Assembly (NCBI GenBank): GCA_023362775.1
Contig: JALMGJ010000001.1
Location: 91,782,001 to 91,846,000 of the forward strand
Length of the DNA stretch: 64,000 bases
Direction of reading: 5' to 3'
From: Charina bottae
Taxonomy: Eukaryota; Chordata; Lepidosauria; Squamata; Charinaidae
Both the position numbers and the translations under genes were made by a program. The notes beneath the pieces are model-generated. The model was not told the origin of the DNA and did no database searches. It worked only from the letters and a program-made list of their open reading frames with translations. Shown here piece after piece: positions 47,007 through 58,562 of the stretch (its first letter is position 1; every line of letters begins with the position of its first letter).

Positions 47007-47434
47007 CAGGTAGTCCTTGCTTAACAACTGTTTGTTTAACAACGGTCTGAAGTTACGACGGCCTTGGAAAAAATGCTTTACGACCTGTACTCACACTTAT
47101 GACTGTCGCAAAGTGTCACGCCACCCCAGCAGCCACATGATCGCAATTTGGGCACTTGGCAGCTGGCTTGTATTTATGACCAATTGCAGTGTCCTACAGT
47201 CATGTGATCGCAATTTGTGACCTTTTTTGCCAGTTTCCGGCAAAAAAGTCCATTGGGGAAGCTGGATTTGCTTAACAACCCGTGATTCACTTACTGGCCA
47301 CAGTGATTCACTTAACAATCATCATAAAATGGTCGTAAAATCAGGTCCTGTCACATGGTGACTCGCTTAACAACCACATTGCTTAACAACCAGTTTTCCG
47401 GTCCCTATTGTGGTCCTTAAGTAAGGACTACCTG
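47007..47434 (+). mobile_element. Tigger/pogo-like MITE, long form
   Basis: Ends CAGGTAGTCCTTGCTTAAC and TTAAGTAAGGACTACCTG are bounded by TA on each side (47005-47006, 47435-47436). The interior repeats TTAACAAC-type words. A 428-bp relative of 31482. Confidence 0.78.
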
Positions 47435-47706
47435 TAATGGTCATTTTTCTAAATTGGAACTGTGTTATACTCTCAGAAGAATCCTATAGGTAAATATATT
47501 CCTGGGGCTAAATCATTTCATAATGTGGAAAATTATTATTCAGTGGAATCCTCCCCCATCCCAAGTGCTCCCTGCCTGTGGAAAATCAACATATCAAGGG
47601 AAAGATTTTATCATGGAATATGGAAATTCATTCAAATAATTCCCAATGATAAAACATTCATCTCTGTTCTTGTTTGGTGTACAGAGTGATTCTTCTGATG
47701 GGCACT

Positions 47707-48245
47707 ATTCACACAACATGTTTAACCGCATCAGTTACAAATCAGGCACATGCATTTGCAGAATGAGCAGAGATCGGTTAACACTGACTTTGGTTTATTT
47801 TTTGTGACTTTGCCCAGAGCCAAATGGCCACACTGAAGCGCTACTAATCCATGAAACAGTAGAAAAGTATGCTGGCATGAAATTTGCTGCTCCACTTGCT
47901 CAGCCCTATTTTGCCATTGTAATGAGGCCAGTGACAGATGCTGTCCTTAGTGTTTTAACGCAGGACAAGTTAAGGAAAGCAACTGGTGGATTCCCCCAGC
48001 TTCACTTCTCCTTCTGTCATGGGCTGGAGATGAGTCAACATCATGAGGGTATGGCATACAAAAATTGTCATTGGGTCATGGTCATGGTCATGGTCATGGT
48101 GGGGATAGGGGGACATGAGGATCAGTCCTTAGTGGGTGGTGTAAACTCATCCCTTTTGACTAACCTATTGTTCGAGGCACTGTGTGAACCCATATAATAA
48201 CTTAATTCAGTAATCAGGTTGAACATGTTGCATGAATGCAGCCAA
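47707..48245. repeat. Dispersed TTCACACAACATG-like repeats
   Basis: ATTCACACAACATGTTTAACC at the left and GTTGAACATGTTGCATGAATGC at the right end could be the two ends of one larger element or two small ones. The (GGTCAT)4 run at 48073-48100 lies between. Confidence 0.35.
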
Positions 48246-48588
48246 AATATGGTGGGCCTTTTACATGTGTCATGGCGGCATGTTTGTGTGATGGTCCAGC
48301 TGTCTCAATGTGGCTCTTTGTTGTATGTAAGCAGTCAAATAATTTCTCTTTTTAACCATATGAGCAATTTGTTTTAATTGCATTCCTGTATTCATGTATA
48401 TAAATGGAATAGCTTCGATGAAGATGGAGAAGACTATGAAGGGTAAATATGATGTGTGCAGCAATGCATGAAATCTGAAAAAAAGATAACTAGTTATTTT
48501 CTTGCCTGTATATGAACCAGCTCTCATTAGTAGAAGTCTAACACTGTACATTTTTCTAACCTTTATTTTACTTAGGAACACCACCAGA

Positions 48589-48621
48589 AAATAAATAAAT
48601 AAATAAATAAATAAATAAATC
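48589..48621. repeat. (AAAT)n microsatellite
   Basis: About eight units. Confidence 0.9.
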
Positions 48622-48745
48622 TGTTTTGCAGATAGCTGTAAATTGCAAAATAAATATTGGGCTGGATCTTGTCATAACCAAGACTCTTTTCCTGTTCCTG
48701 TTCTGGAGATAAGATATAGTTATCATCACTACCATCCACCTATAG

Positions 48746-48858
48746 CAGTGTTTCTCAACCATGGCAGCTTGAAGATGTGTGGACTTCAATTCCCTGGCTG
48801 GGGAATTCTGGGAGTTGAAGTCGACACATCTTCAAGTTGCCAAGGCCGAGAAACACTG
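48746..48858 (+). mobile_element. hAT-type MITE (CAGTGTTTCTCAACC family), complete palindrome
   Basis: A 113-bp element with ends CAGTGTTTCTCAACCATGGC and GGCCGAGAAACACTG. The target duplication is ACCTATAG (48738-48745) / ATCTATAG (48859-48866), 7 of 8 identical. The centre TGGCTGGGGAATTC is the family dyad. Confidence 0.88.
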
Positions 48859-48866
48859 ATCTATAG

Positions 48867-51771
48867 CCTTATTTTCATACATTTCCCTTTTAAAGTTGTT
48901 CAAGTTGATGGTCATCAGCATCTTAATTATGCAGTTTATGAAGAATAACTTCCTTTTTATCTGTTCAAAATCTCGCACCATTTGGCTAATTTGGATGTTC
49001 ACTGGTAGTGATTTTATGACAAAAGAAGAATATGTACCTGTACCAGTAAGAGGGAAAATGTGCCCAAGTTCCGTAAGAAGAAAACGAATAAACTCTATTT
49101 ATGAGATGAATAAACTCTATTTATGAGAGCTCATAGAGAAAATATATTGGAATTTAAAATTCATACATTTACTGATTTGGGGAGAGAGGATTATAAATAA
49201 ATTTTATGTTGAAACTTAACTGGAATCAGAGACCATGCAGGATCTTTGAATGGGTGCTTCCCAGCCTATAGTATCATGCTCTCAAACCTGGATTTTCAGC
49301 TTGTTAAAATATTATAGTTCTATACAGAAGTTTATTTTTACCTCTAAGACAAATGTCCTTCAGGTTTCTTAATAGGGCTATAAAACCATTCAAGACTTTA
49401 CAGGGAGGATTGTATTTTAGTTACTAATATAGGTTATCCTTCAGTGGGCCCAAATCATCCATTATCCTCTTTAATGGTATACTTTGGTAGTACTTTATAT
49501 TTGAAAGTAAAGAAAATCTGAACATCTTTCTGAAAACATACACACTTTACCCATACACCCCAAAAGAAGCTAGGATTTGCTGAACTTCTTCTCTGATTAA
49601 TCTGCTTTCAGTAGAAACCTGCGTTGTCGTGGACACAGTCGTACAGGCAAATCTCCTTGACAGCCTGTGTGTTCCAATTGGCCTCCTTGTGCTTAAGCCT
49701 GCTTGACACGGGACTAGGCCTGCAATTGTGCCAGCATGTCTTAAATATTAATATTTTGAGGTCAACTCTGCTGCCTGACCTCCAATATTCCATTCTTTGC
49801 TCATAATGGCTGGCCTCTTTTATGTTTCAGGACAGTAAAAATGTCAGCAGCAGGACATGATACCCACTCTACGTTTACTTTTAAAAATTAATAGCTAGGA
49901 TGTAGCTCTGGAGCATAAAACAATCTGGCCCAATTGAATTATTCATGTTTCCTTTCCTTGGGCATGATTATAATGCAGCCGTCACTTGGTATGCATTTGG
50001 TGCTCGCCAATCTCTCATCTTCTGGGGCCCTGTTCCTGGTGCTGAATTTAATCAAAGATGCCCCATAGGTGTACCAAAGTAGAAGATAAGCAGAAGACAC
50101 ACAAAATAGTCCCCTGCTTAAAAGATTTCCTTTTCCAAAGGGCTTGGAATGCATACTTTTTTTTTTTTTTGCTGCATGGCTTCTGTATTAGAGATGGATG
50201 CTTTTAGTTTAATACTGATTTTAATACATTTGCTTTTTCATGTATTTCTATTTGTGTGTCCATGTGTTTTATACTGTGAAGCTGCTCTGATAAAAATAAA
50301 ATAAAAGGTGAAAATCTGCCTATCTTAGCAGAGAAGCAATAATGGATGAGGAAGCAGTTAGCATATTTCACTCCCACCATTTGTCTGCTTAAAATCACCC
50401 TGTAGCAGGAAAAGACAGGAATCTGCCATTTTATTCCTGTAACTCAAAAATCAGAGCACATGAAGAGACCTGCACAGCTCTCTTCTCCAAATGATCCCTC
50501 ATGCCCCTCTCAGAAGCACCTCCAGAAGACATGCTTGTTTATTTTTTATAATTCAGGGTGCAATTAATCAGAGAGGAGGATTCTGAGCATTTATATCTTA
50601 ATCAATGTAGTATGTTTTCATGGATTGGCCAAAAGGTTGGGGAACCTCATATTGTCCTTCTAAGCTAAATCTAAATGCAATGAGTCTCATAGGGATAATG
50701 AGTAAATGAAAGGGGAGCGGGGAATTTTAATCCTTCCTCCCTTGTGATTTACATATTTTTCCCATAGTAGTGCAAAGATTTTCACTTGGTTAGGACCTGA
50801 AAGGCAAAATTTGGCTGGGGAAAAACAGCCGGGGAAAAGAAATCTGCCAGGGATAATGAGGGATTTGTCAGGGATAGTAGTAGCAGAAGGAATTGGTTAA
50901 GGATCTCTCCCTTCCATTGATTCTCTCCTGTATAGCCTCTCACATCTCAGCAGTTATTGATTTGGGAGGTAACTGGATGGTTATCAAGGCAATGTGTAGT
51001 CCTGTCCCTTTATTCTTTTCATTTGGCTTTCTTAATATACATAAGATAGCAGGAGTAATGAGAAAAATCATACACAGATACAATTATTTATTCTAATCAT
51101 TTTATTTATTCTAAAATAAATTTATTATTCTAGAATAAATTTATTCTAATTTATTCTATTATTTATTCTATTATGTTTGTTTGTGACAAACATCCTCCTT
51201 ACTCTTTCAAGTCCTGTTGTATGATGGACCTGCACCATTGTGTGCATGATTAGTATAAGAAAAGCATCAGTTCACATCACTAACCTGGGCCATTCTAATG
51301 GATCTGGATCAGTTTTCATAAAATTGAATGTATTTCATGAAATCTCTGTTCTCTGATAACCATATCATCCAAGTAATATTCCATGTCTTATATTTACATG
51401 GAGTTTCCCAGAAATGCCCACCAGGAAGGGCATTGGGAGGTTCTAAAAGGCCATGAAAAGCTCTTTTCCTGCTTTTTGTTCTTTCCTATCAATTTGAACA
51501 GGAAAACAGCTTGAGCTTGGAGTACTGACTGATAAAGACCAATCTGTCGCTATTTCCGAGGGTCTTCTGTGAGCATGGAAATTGGTCCACCATCTTCCCA
51601 AAATGAATCTTGATTGAATTGTGGAGAAAGTGATCTCTGTTTGGATGAATAAATTATAGAAAGCAAAAGTGTTTGTCCATTTTGCATGCAAAGTGCACTC
51701 GTGACCATTGTTGCCAATTTCTTTCTAACCTAATTGTTGTTTTTTTCCTTTTCTTCTGTGCCACATTCCAG
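48867..51771. other. Intron 4, unassigned sequence
   Basis: No exon or clear repeat. 51078-51175 is an AT-rich TTTATTCTA-type low-complexity tract. Poly-T at 50159-50172. Confidence 0.4.
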
Positions 51772-51825
51772 CAAACTGTCAGGATTCCAGAAAAAGAGCC
51801 ATAATGGGTACAAATCTGTAGCCAG
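51772..51825 (+). CDS. Type II ferlin exon E: basic linker exon
   Basis: A 54-nt exon after a long pyrimidine tract ending ccacattccag and before gtatat. With two bases carried in it encodes S-KLSGFQKKSHNGYKSVA and two bases of the next codon. It resembles the otoferlin linker segment ..AMKLGKNRSHKEE.. (KLxxxxKxSH). It is also phase-symmetric (2/2). At 18 codons it was identified from splice signals, not from ORF length. The following ferlin exon was not found with confidence in the remaining 12 kb. Confidence 0.68.
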
Positions 51826-52842
51826 GTATATTAAGAGTCAGAATGATGCTTTGGAGAAGGGCTTTCCTCATGCCAGGTCTCAATTCCAGACCTAGATCAG
51901 AAAGTTGGGGATTGCTCCTGTGCTCCTAAAACCACAGCAGAGATTAGAGCTTTTCTGAGCAAATCAGTAGTAACCAGCACATTATAAGTAACTCTATATG
52001 GGAAACCCTGCAAGAGATACAAAAGATTTTAATTCAGAAAAGCTTCTTGGGTGTACAGAAGGTGAAGATTTCCTTTTAGAGACCAGCTTTGGAGACCTTT
52101 GAGGATTGCCACCTGGCTCCTGTCCATGGGGCAGGAGGTTGACTGGAATATCCCCCTTACTTCACACTGTTGAGGTCTCCATCAGGTGTTCCTGCTATAA
52201 AGCTCATGCAGGAAGATGTACCCTTGAATCACCAAGGGGTTGGTTCCTGGCAGGGAGAAAGTAGGCTGATGCAAATTAGCACTTGACTCTCTTGACTTTA
52301 ATGTTTTCCCCCTGTGATGACCACAGAAACTCCAGGTACATGTTGGCCCTTCTGCTGCAATTTCTTCCCTTTTCAGTGTGTGCATTCTGTGTGTGTGTGT
52401 GTGTGCTTCTCCTTCCCTGCTCCTCCTCTAATGAGATCTAAATTCAAGCAGGGTTTGGAGGCATTTGGAGACCCTTCTGTCTTCCTTCTCAGCTCAGGGT
52501 GCAGTGAGGTCTACTCTCATTCTCAGATGTAAGCTGGAATATATTTGAATGAGTACATTGGTGGGCATCTGAATTTCTGGCTCTCTTAAGGCCAGTAAAG
52601 TACAGTGGAAGATAACCTGTTTTCTGTCAAAGATTTGCATGATAGACAGAGCTGAAACAAGCTGTGGATAGGGCCAGAGCCAAAAGTGGATCAGGATACC
52701 CATTCTTTCTATGACATCCCACTTTTTTAATCCAGAACCCTTCTTTTTCTTTCTCATGTTCTTTCTGATACCCAAGGCTGCAAGGAAGGAGAGAAACAGC
52801 TCTTACCAACTTACCAAAGGATGCTACAATTAGGTTAAGGGC
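51826..52842. other. Intron after ferlin exon E, unassigned
   Basis: No gene or recognised repeat. Confidence 0.35.
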
Positions 52843-52900
52843 CATTTGTGGCCATGTCTGTGGCTTGAATCATGTCAACTTGATTTCTATTTTCTCAGTA

Positions 52901-52936
52901 GAAACGTTTCACTCCTTATCCAAGGAGCTTCTTCAG
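52901..52936 (-). ncRNA. Hammerhead-like core, type B, left arm of short PLE dimer
   Basis: Mirror image of the motif at 53550-53598. Confidence 0.4.
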
Positions 52937-53257
52937 TCTGAGCAAAGTTAGTAAGGGAATCCTTAAATATGTTTCTAGGGTGGCTGTGTGACCTTGCACC
53001 TGGGGCTAGGTCATGGTTATTTTTGAGATGTTTATTTCTAAGTCCCTTTATCATCTAAAGGAGGATCGTTAAGATTACCCTGCTGCTGTTGAGCTTGCGA
53101 AATGGTCTTAATCTTCCTAGGCACAGAAGACAAAGCAGGAAGGAAGATAGGGGAAAGGTTATGCCTGAGGCCCCCACCTCTATTCAAGGAAGGATTTTCC
53201 AAGTTGGCATAAATGGATTCCTTGACCCCTCTCTCAAACCACCTATCTTCTCTGTCA

Positions 53258-53458
53258 AGAGAGGGGTCAAGGAATCCATTTATGCCAACTTGGAAAATCC
53301 TTCCTTGAATAGAGGTGGGGGCCTCAGGCATAACCTTTCCCCTATCTTCCTTCCTACTTTGTCTTCTGTGCCTAGGAAGATTAAGACCATTTCGCAAGCT
53401 CAACAGCAGCAGGGTAATCTTAACGATCCTCCTTTAGATGATAAAGGGACTTAGAAAT
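53258..53458 (+). pseudogene. PLE C-terminal coding remnant, right arm (mirror copy in left arm 53034-53234)
   Basis: The + strand reads RGVKESIYANLENPSLNRGG, GLRHNLSPIFLPTLSSVPRK and a stop after DDKGT. This is the region after the GIY-YIG domain in the longer copy at 61984-62993. The left arm encodes the same on the minus strand with one Ala/Thr difference (LPALSS versus LPTLSS). The longer open frames beginning MSLRNGLNL are antisense readings of one arm running through the spacer into the other, so their N-terminal halves are not real protein. Confidence 0.75.
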
Positions 53459-53549
53459 AAACATCTCAAAAATAACCATGACCTAGCCCCAGGTGCAAGG
53501 TCACACAGCCACCCTAGAAACATATTTAAGGATTCCCTTACTAACTTTG

Positions 53550-53598
53550 CTCAGACTGAAGAAGCTCCTTGGATAAGGAGTGAAACGTTTCTACTGAG
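53550..53598 (+). ncRNA. Hammerhead-like core, type B, right arm of short PLE dimer
   Basis: Stem I is CTCAG (53550-53554) with CTGAG (53594-53598). The core is CTGAAGA (53556-53562). Stem II is CTCCTT-GGAT-AAGGAG. GAAAC-GTTTC follows, with a possible cleavage-type UC. One unpaired base precedes stem II. Stem III would be minimal and may need a dimer, as reported for PLE hammerheads. Confidence 0.45.
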
Positions 53599-53716
53599 AA
53601 AATAGAAATCCAGTTGACATGATTCAAGCCACAGACTGTTCCACCTGGATGACTGAGAACCTTCATCGACATTTGTGGCCATAGAATTATAAGTGGCTCA
53701 CCCAGATAAAACGTTT

Positions 53717-53746
53717 CTAATCCTAATCCTAACCTTAACCCTAACC
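53717..53746. repeat. Degenerate interstitial telomere-like repeat
   Basis: About five units of CTAATC/CTAACC (CTAATCCTAATCCTAACCTT, then AACCCTAACC), related to the vertebrate (CCCTAA)n telomere repeat. It starts 35 bp to the right of the PLE target duplication. Confidence 0.65.
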
Positions 53747-56695
53747 AAACTTTTCATTATCTGAATCAGATATAAATAATTCTTCACCTTTTTTTGCTTT
53801 TTGCTTTTTAAAAAAATACCTCTCCTTGTGTGTTTGTATTGCTCTTTCTATCTCCTATGTGTGCATTTGCTGTGGTCTTCTAAGAAAAATGTTTTCTGCG
53901 GAGTGGATAGAAAGGAGTTCAGTTATAAGACTTCATTTTCAAAAGCTGAAGTTTCTTACAGGAAGGTTTTTTTTCTTGTTGCTTTCAAGAAAATTGTTTC
54001 TGAATCACATGATTGTTTCTGAATCTCATTTGTACTTTCAGAGATAAAGTTAAGGGAAAAGAGAAAAAACATCACCATTTGCCATTCAGGTAGCTTAATA
54101 CTTTCTATAACTCCTTTCTTCTAATTAGTTCCCAGCGTAACTATCTAATCCTCAGTCATAATGCAATAGTTCTCTCTATCTTCATAGTGATTTCTGCATA
54201 GATTGATGATTTCATTTTTCAGGCTGATTAATGTCAGTGAGTGATAAAAAAGAAACCAAGCGGTTGGAATCAACCACATCAGGAAATGTGTATGGGCTGA
54301 GACAAACTAGCAAAATTTATGATTGGCTTCAGTGCTTTGCAGTCAGCTGGAGACCCATCCAGATTTTGGACACCTTGTTTACTGTGGGACAATGTGAATG
54401 TACTGTTAGTGCTCAACAAGGTGGTGGTGGTGTGTTTGTATGTGTGTACATCTTGAGTAGGGTTGTGCAAAATGCTTTTAATTGGAAACATTTCAGTCTC
54501 AAAAAGCTCCTTTTCAAATTTGAAACAGGTTGTTCTGACCTTATTGAAAGGTTCTGACTCTGTTCCCACCATTCTGGATATATTCTAGGCTTGTGAGAGT
54601 GCTCTATTGTGAATTCAAAACAAATCCTTGGAACACTGTCAGAAGAGTTGGTAGTTTTTAAGAGTTTTGTTGTGTTTAATATTACAATTTGGTGACAATG
54701 TTAGAGATACTCATCGAGGGTCATATCCAAACTGCGGGGGAATGCATGTTCTTGTACCTGATGTTGAACACCTTGTAGCTGATGTTGACAGTTCCTGCCC
54801 AATATTTGAATAGCTGATCATTCTCGCATGGTTGATATTGCTATTAAATGCCCAGAATCTCCATAGGATTTGCAGTCTCCCAGTTTGTGGGTTGGTGAGC
54901 TTTCCCCCAAATTTTCAAAAAGTTGTTCTCTACAACTCCATATAACGGATAATGAGCTGCCTCAAATCTCTCTCCATCAACCCTCACATTCTCTAGAGTA
55001 GATTCTACACTTGGTCAAAATAAAAAGTAACACATACTTTGTGTGTTATACTCATCACCCTAAAATTCAAAAAACACTAACATAATTTTAAAACAAAAGA
55101 AACAGAGGCTTCAGAGATACCCCACTGTAGAAGTCATCATGTGGTTAGAATCCCTCTCCAGAATTCATTATTATGCCCTCTAGTCCGGGATTCATCTACC
55201 ACTATCATTTTCAGTATGGAGGCTTCCGTGCTTTGTAGTATCACAAACTAATACTATTGAAGCAAGGTCCTCTGGGTTCAGTGAGGTTTATTTCTATGGA
55301 AGTAGATAAAAGCAAAATCTTGGCAGTTGCAACTTGTCACATCATTTTCAGGAGTGTAGCAGGAAAAGGTACACCTGTTGCCATTCTCACCTCAGCATAA
55401 CTCTTAGAAGACAAGATTAGGGATATCAGAGCTGAGGTGCAAAAACAGACATGGTCAAAAACTGGAAGCAAAGATACCCCAACATCCTATGTCTTTCCCA
55501 CCATCTACTGGTCATGAGGATTTTTGCCATTCATATCTTGTAGGCCTAGATAAGATTCTGGGGTGCAAGTGAGAATGTACAATCATTCTTTCTCCTCTAC
55601 TTTATCTCCTTTACTTATTGGGAGAATAAAGTGTATATTCCTGAAGGAAGAAAAATGGGATTTAAATGTATATAGCTTGTGGTTGTTCGATTGATATTAT
55701 CTTATGAAAAATCCTCCTAGTTTCTTATAAACCTTTTGTTTTAATTTTGGCTTTTTGCTTCCTGCCTGGCTCTGCTCACCCATTCCAGCAAGACCAAAGA
55801 CAAAAAGTAGGTTTGTTTGTCATGATCTCTGCCTCTCTTTCTATCTAACCTCTGTTCTGCAGCTTCTTCTGTCATTATTAGTTCATGGGGCAGAAACTGG
55901 AGCAGCACTTGCAAATAAAATTCTGTTAGTTTCATCACTATCAGCACAGAAAGGGATTCAATAGATGAGATCTCATCTGCCATATTTTTAAGGACAGAGA
56001 GGCAGAGCCTAGGTGTAAGGCTGGCATAAGTCCAGTATGTTTCATTTGCATAATAAACCTTCATATTTATAGGGCACAATAAAAAGACAAGGTTTAATTT
56101 GAAGAGCATATACAGTAGCTGTTCTTGCTTTGGACACAATGAATGAGCGAGTTCTGGATTGAAATTACTCAAGTGTGATTGAGCCTGCTGACTGACCAAG
56201 TCACAAAAGAAACCATTTTCTTTTCCAAATCCACTCTCCTCTGAAATGTTGATGTTTGCTTTAATTTGTTCTAGTTTGCAAAACTACCTTTATCTGATTA
56301 TCAATTCAACTTGTGCAATTCACCCCTAGCTGTCTGCCTGTCTCTCTGTCTACCTACATATCTACCTACCTACCCTATCTAAATTTATTTATGGGCACAT
56401 TTCCTTCCAAATGGATACTGGGATTTTTCTCAACTTTGTACAATACAGTAGCAGAGTCAGTTTTAATTGATGGGCTGCTTGAACAGGTGACCATTACAAA
56501 TGCCTTCTCCATCCCCAGTAACATCACACTAGATCAAATGGCTCTTTTTCTAAGGAGGTCAAGAGAGGACAATGTGATTATGACTGCTCCTTTCTACATC
56601 TTGACAGGAGGTAAAAGAGGTAACCCTTGGACTGATATTTCCCAAGCATTTTCCCCAGGCAAAAATCCCATGCATACAGGGAAAGTGCCATCTGT
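53747..56695. other. Last intron, unassigned sequence
   Basis: No exon or repeat family recognised with confidence. Confidence 0.35.
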
Positions 56696-56703
56696 CTCTA
56701 TAA

Positions 56704-56993
56704 CAGAGCTTTCCAAACTTTTCATGTTGGTGACACACTTTTTAGATATGCATCATTTCGCTACACACTCTTACAGTAGGGCATCATTTCGCGACACACT
56801 CTTACAGCAGGGCACAAGGCAGGCACTAGGACCTGCATGAAATCACAGCAGGTTTGGAGGCAGCAAGGCACAAGGCAGGCACTAGGACCTGCGTGGAATC
56901 CTGGCAGGGCTCGAAGGCAGCAGCAGCCACGACACACCCAGACACTGCAGGCGACATACTAATGTGTCCCAACACATAGTTTGGAAAGCTCTG
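56704..56993 (-). mobile_element. hAT-type MITE (CAGAGCTTTCCAAACT family) with internal minisatellite
   Basis: Ends CAGAGCTTTCCAAACT and TAGTTTGGAAAGCTCTG. The exact 8-bp target duplication CTCTATAA lies at 56696-56703 and 56994-57001. The interior has the same roughly 60-bp unit as 23594-23913 in reverse (AGGCACTAGGACCTGC, twice) plus a duplicated CATTTCGCGACACACTCTTA. Confidence 0.88.
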
Positions 56994-57368
56994 CTCTATA
57001 AGTTTAATATGGGCAGGCTGCAGTTGGTAAACTTTTTCTGTTCCCAAGGTCACTGTAAGGCAAGCATTCTGCACTCAAAGAAGGTTCAAGATCAAACCTT
57101 TATCCATCTAACCCCACATTGTTCATTCTAACTGGCAATGGCTTTCCAGGAAGGAGATCTTTCTTATCACCTTAATTTTCTCTGAACTACAGATTAAACT
57201 TGGGGATGTTTGTTCCACCCCAAGCAGTGGTTGATTCACAAACTACCCAGAAGTAAATCAGACAGTTATTTCTTAGCTTAGAAACCTATGAACCAGCCCT
57301 AAGATTTGATCCCTCCCTTGGCTCTGACCCCGAGTTGGATGATCTTTATATGATAAATCCTTCACCTC

Positions 57369-57389
57369 AAAAAAAAAAAAAAAAAAAAA
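57369..57389. repeat. Poly-A run
   Basis: 21 consecutive A residues. Confidence 0.9.
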
Positions 57390-57415
57390 TTATTGCTTTT
57401 ATAAAGGCAGATTTT

Positions 57416-57525
57416 TTGTTGTTTATTCGTTCAGTCACTTCCGACTCTTCGTGACTTCATGGACCAGCCCACGCCAGAGCTTCCTGTTGGCCGTCACCAT
57501 CCCCAGCTCCCCCACGGTCGAGTCA
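57416..57525 (-). mobile_element. RTE/BovB-type LINE 3' terminus
   Basis: TTGTTGTTTATTCGTTCAGT and then CTTCCGACTCTTCGTGAC, running into CCAGCTCCCCCACGGTCGAG. A longer relative of the fragment at 8918. Confidence 0.7.
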
Positions 57526-57562
57526 GATTTAGGCAGATTTAGCTGTGAATAATTCATTTACA

Positions 57563-57900
57563 GGGGCGTGGTGGCTCAGTGGGTAAGACGCCTGGCTTGT
57601 TGATCAGAAGATTGCAAGTTCGGAGGTTCAAATCCCTAGCCCCGCGTGACGGAGTGAGCTCCCGCACTAGCTCCAGCTCTTGCCAACCTAGCAATTCGAA
57701 AGCATGCAAATGCAAGTAGATTAATAGGTACCACTTCGGTGGGTAGGTAACAGCGTTCCGTGTGCGTCATGCTGGCCACATGACCACGGAAGCGTCTTCG
57801 GACAGTGCTGGCTCTTTGGCTAACAAACGGAGATGAGCACCGGCCCCTAGAGTCGGAAACTACTGCACAAATGTGCGGGGGGAACCTTTACCTTTACCTT
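57563..57900 (+). mobile_element. Sauria-type tRNA-derived SINE, full length
   Basis: Head GTGGCTCAGTGGGTAAGACG with B-box GGTTCAAATCC, body, AGAGTCGG 3' domain and (CTTTAC)n tail. An exact 13-bp target duplication TAATTCATTTACA lies at 57550-57562 and 57901-57913. Confidence 0.88.
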
Positions 57901-57913
57901 TAATTCATTTACA

Positions 57914-58455
57914 AGCCGTAATCAGACCCATGCCTAGAATTCATCTGGAATTCAGGCAGAAGTGACAGTTGGCAGCCTTGTGGCTCTTTTTTCACCAAGC
58001 ATGAATCCTGAGCCCAGGTTAGATTATTTGTTTTTTAAAAAATTAATTTGTACATTCTGAGCATCAATTCAGGAACAATGGAGCAAAATGGCAGAAGCCC
58101 AGAGACCTAAAAAGCAATGTTTCCCAAACTAAGTTACTAAATCACAGAAACGTCTTCTAAGGCCATGATTTGGGGCCCTGAGGGGAGAAAAAAAGTTGCT
58201 GGGGATAAGTGGAATGGCTGCTATTCAGCACCTGCCAAGCTGTCTCAGGTGTTCTTATCCAATATTCATGAAGGGGATGGTATCAGTTCCCTGTAACACA
58301 GCTGGCTTCCTATCTGCGCCATTCCTTCCCCTCCGTGCTGTTATTTTTGGTGGTGGCAGAAAATGGAGGGTAACAGGGCCTGAGTTTAATGGCGCAAGTG
58401 TCCTAAGATGGTGTAGGAGCAGGCAATGGATCAGGAACCCTTTTCCCCACCCCAG
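57914..58455. other. Last intron, unassigned sequence
   Basis: No gene or recognised repeat. Confidence 0.35.
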
Positions 58456-58562
58456 TAACTTCCTGCCCCAAAGTCTCCTCTCAGACTGCCCCCCCACCCT
58501 CTCCTGTGACTGTAATTGTAAGATACAGATAAAGAAGTCCGAGTCTGCCTTACCTGGAACAG
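58456..58562 (+). CDS. Candidate exon of uncertain identity
   Basis: A 107-nt open stretch follows the acceptor tttccccaccccag and precedes a consensus donor gtaagt. Its incoming phase fits the preceding ferlin exon. The peptide would be NFLPQSLLSDCPPTLSCDC, then NCKIQIKKSESALPGT. It shows no resemblance to the otoferlin linker or C2B. It could be a lineage-specific ferlin exon, an exon of a non-coding transcript or a chance pairing of splice-like signals. No transcript evidence is available here. Confidence 0.22.

Larger units (their letters stand above)
52856..53669. mobile_element. Penelope-like element, inverted dimer (short), with 13-bp target duplication
   Basis: Arms 52856-53234 (-) and 53258-53636 (+) are 379 bp each, with no indels and about two mismatches. 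The spacer is 23 bp (53235-53257). An unpaired right tail of 33 bp (53637-53669) follows. The exact 13-bp target duplication CATTTGTGGCCAT lies at 52843-52855 and 53670-53682. Both arms encode the PLE C-terminus (ESIYANLENPSLNRGG). Same family as 60762-63206. Confidence 0.9.

Noticed and set aside
53038..53403. 121-codon frames on both strands as a novel protein pair
   Set aside because: They are mirror readings of the PLE palindrome. Only the ESIYANLENPS... part is genuine PLE sequence.
56313..56840. 175-codon + open frame
   Set aside because: No homology recognised. It runs into a hAT MITE and has no splice or promoter context.
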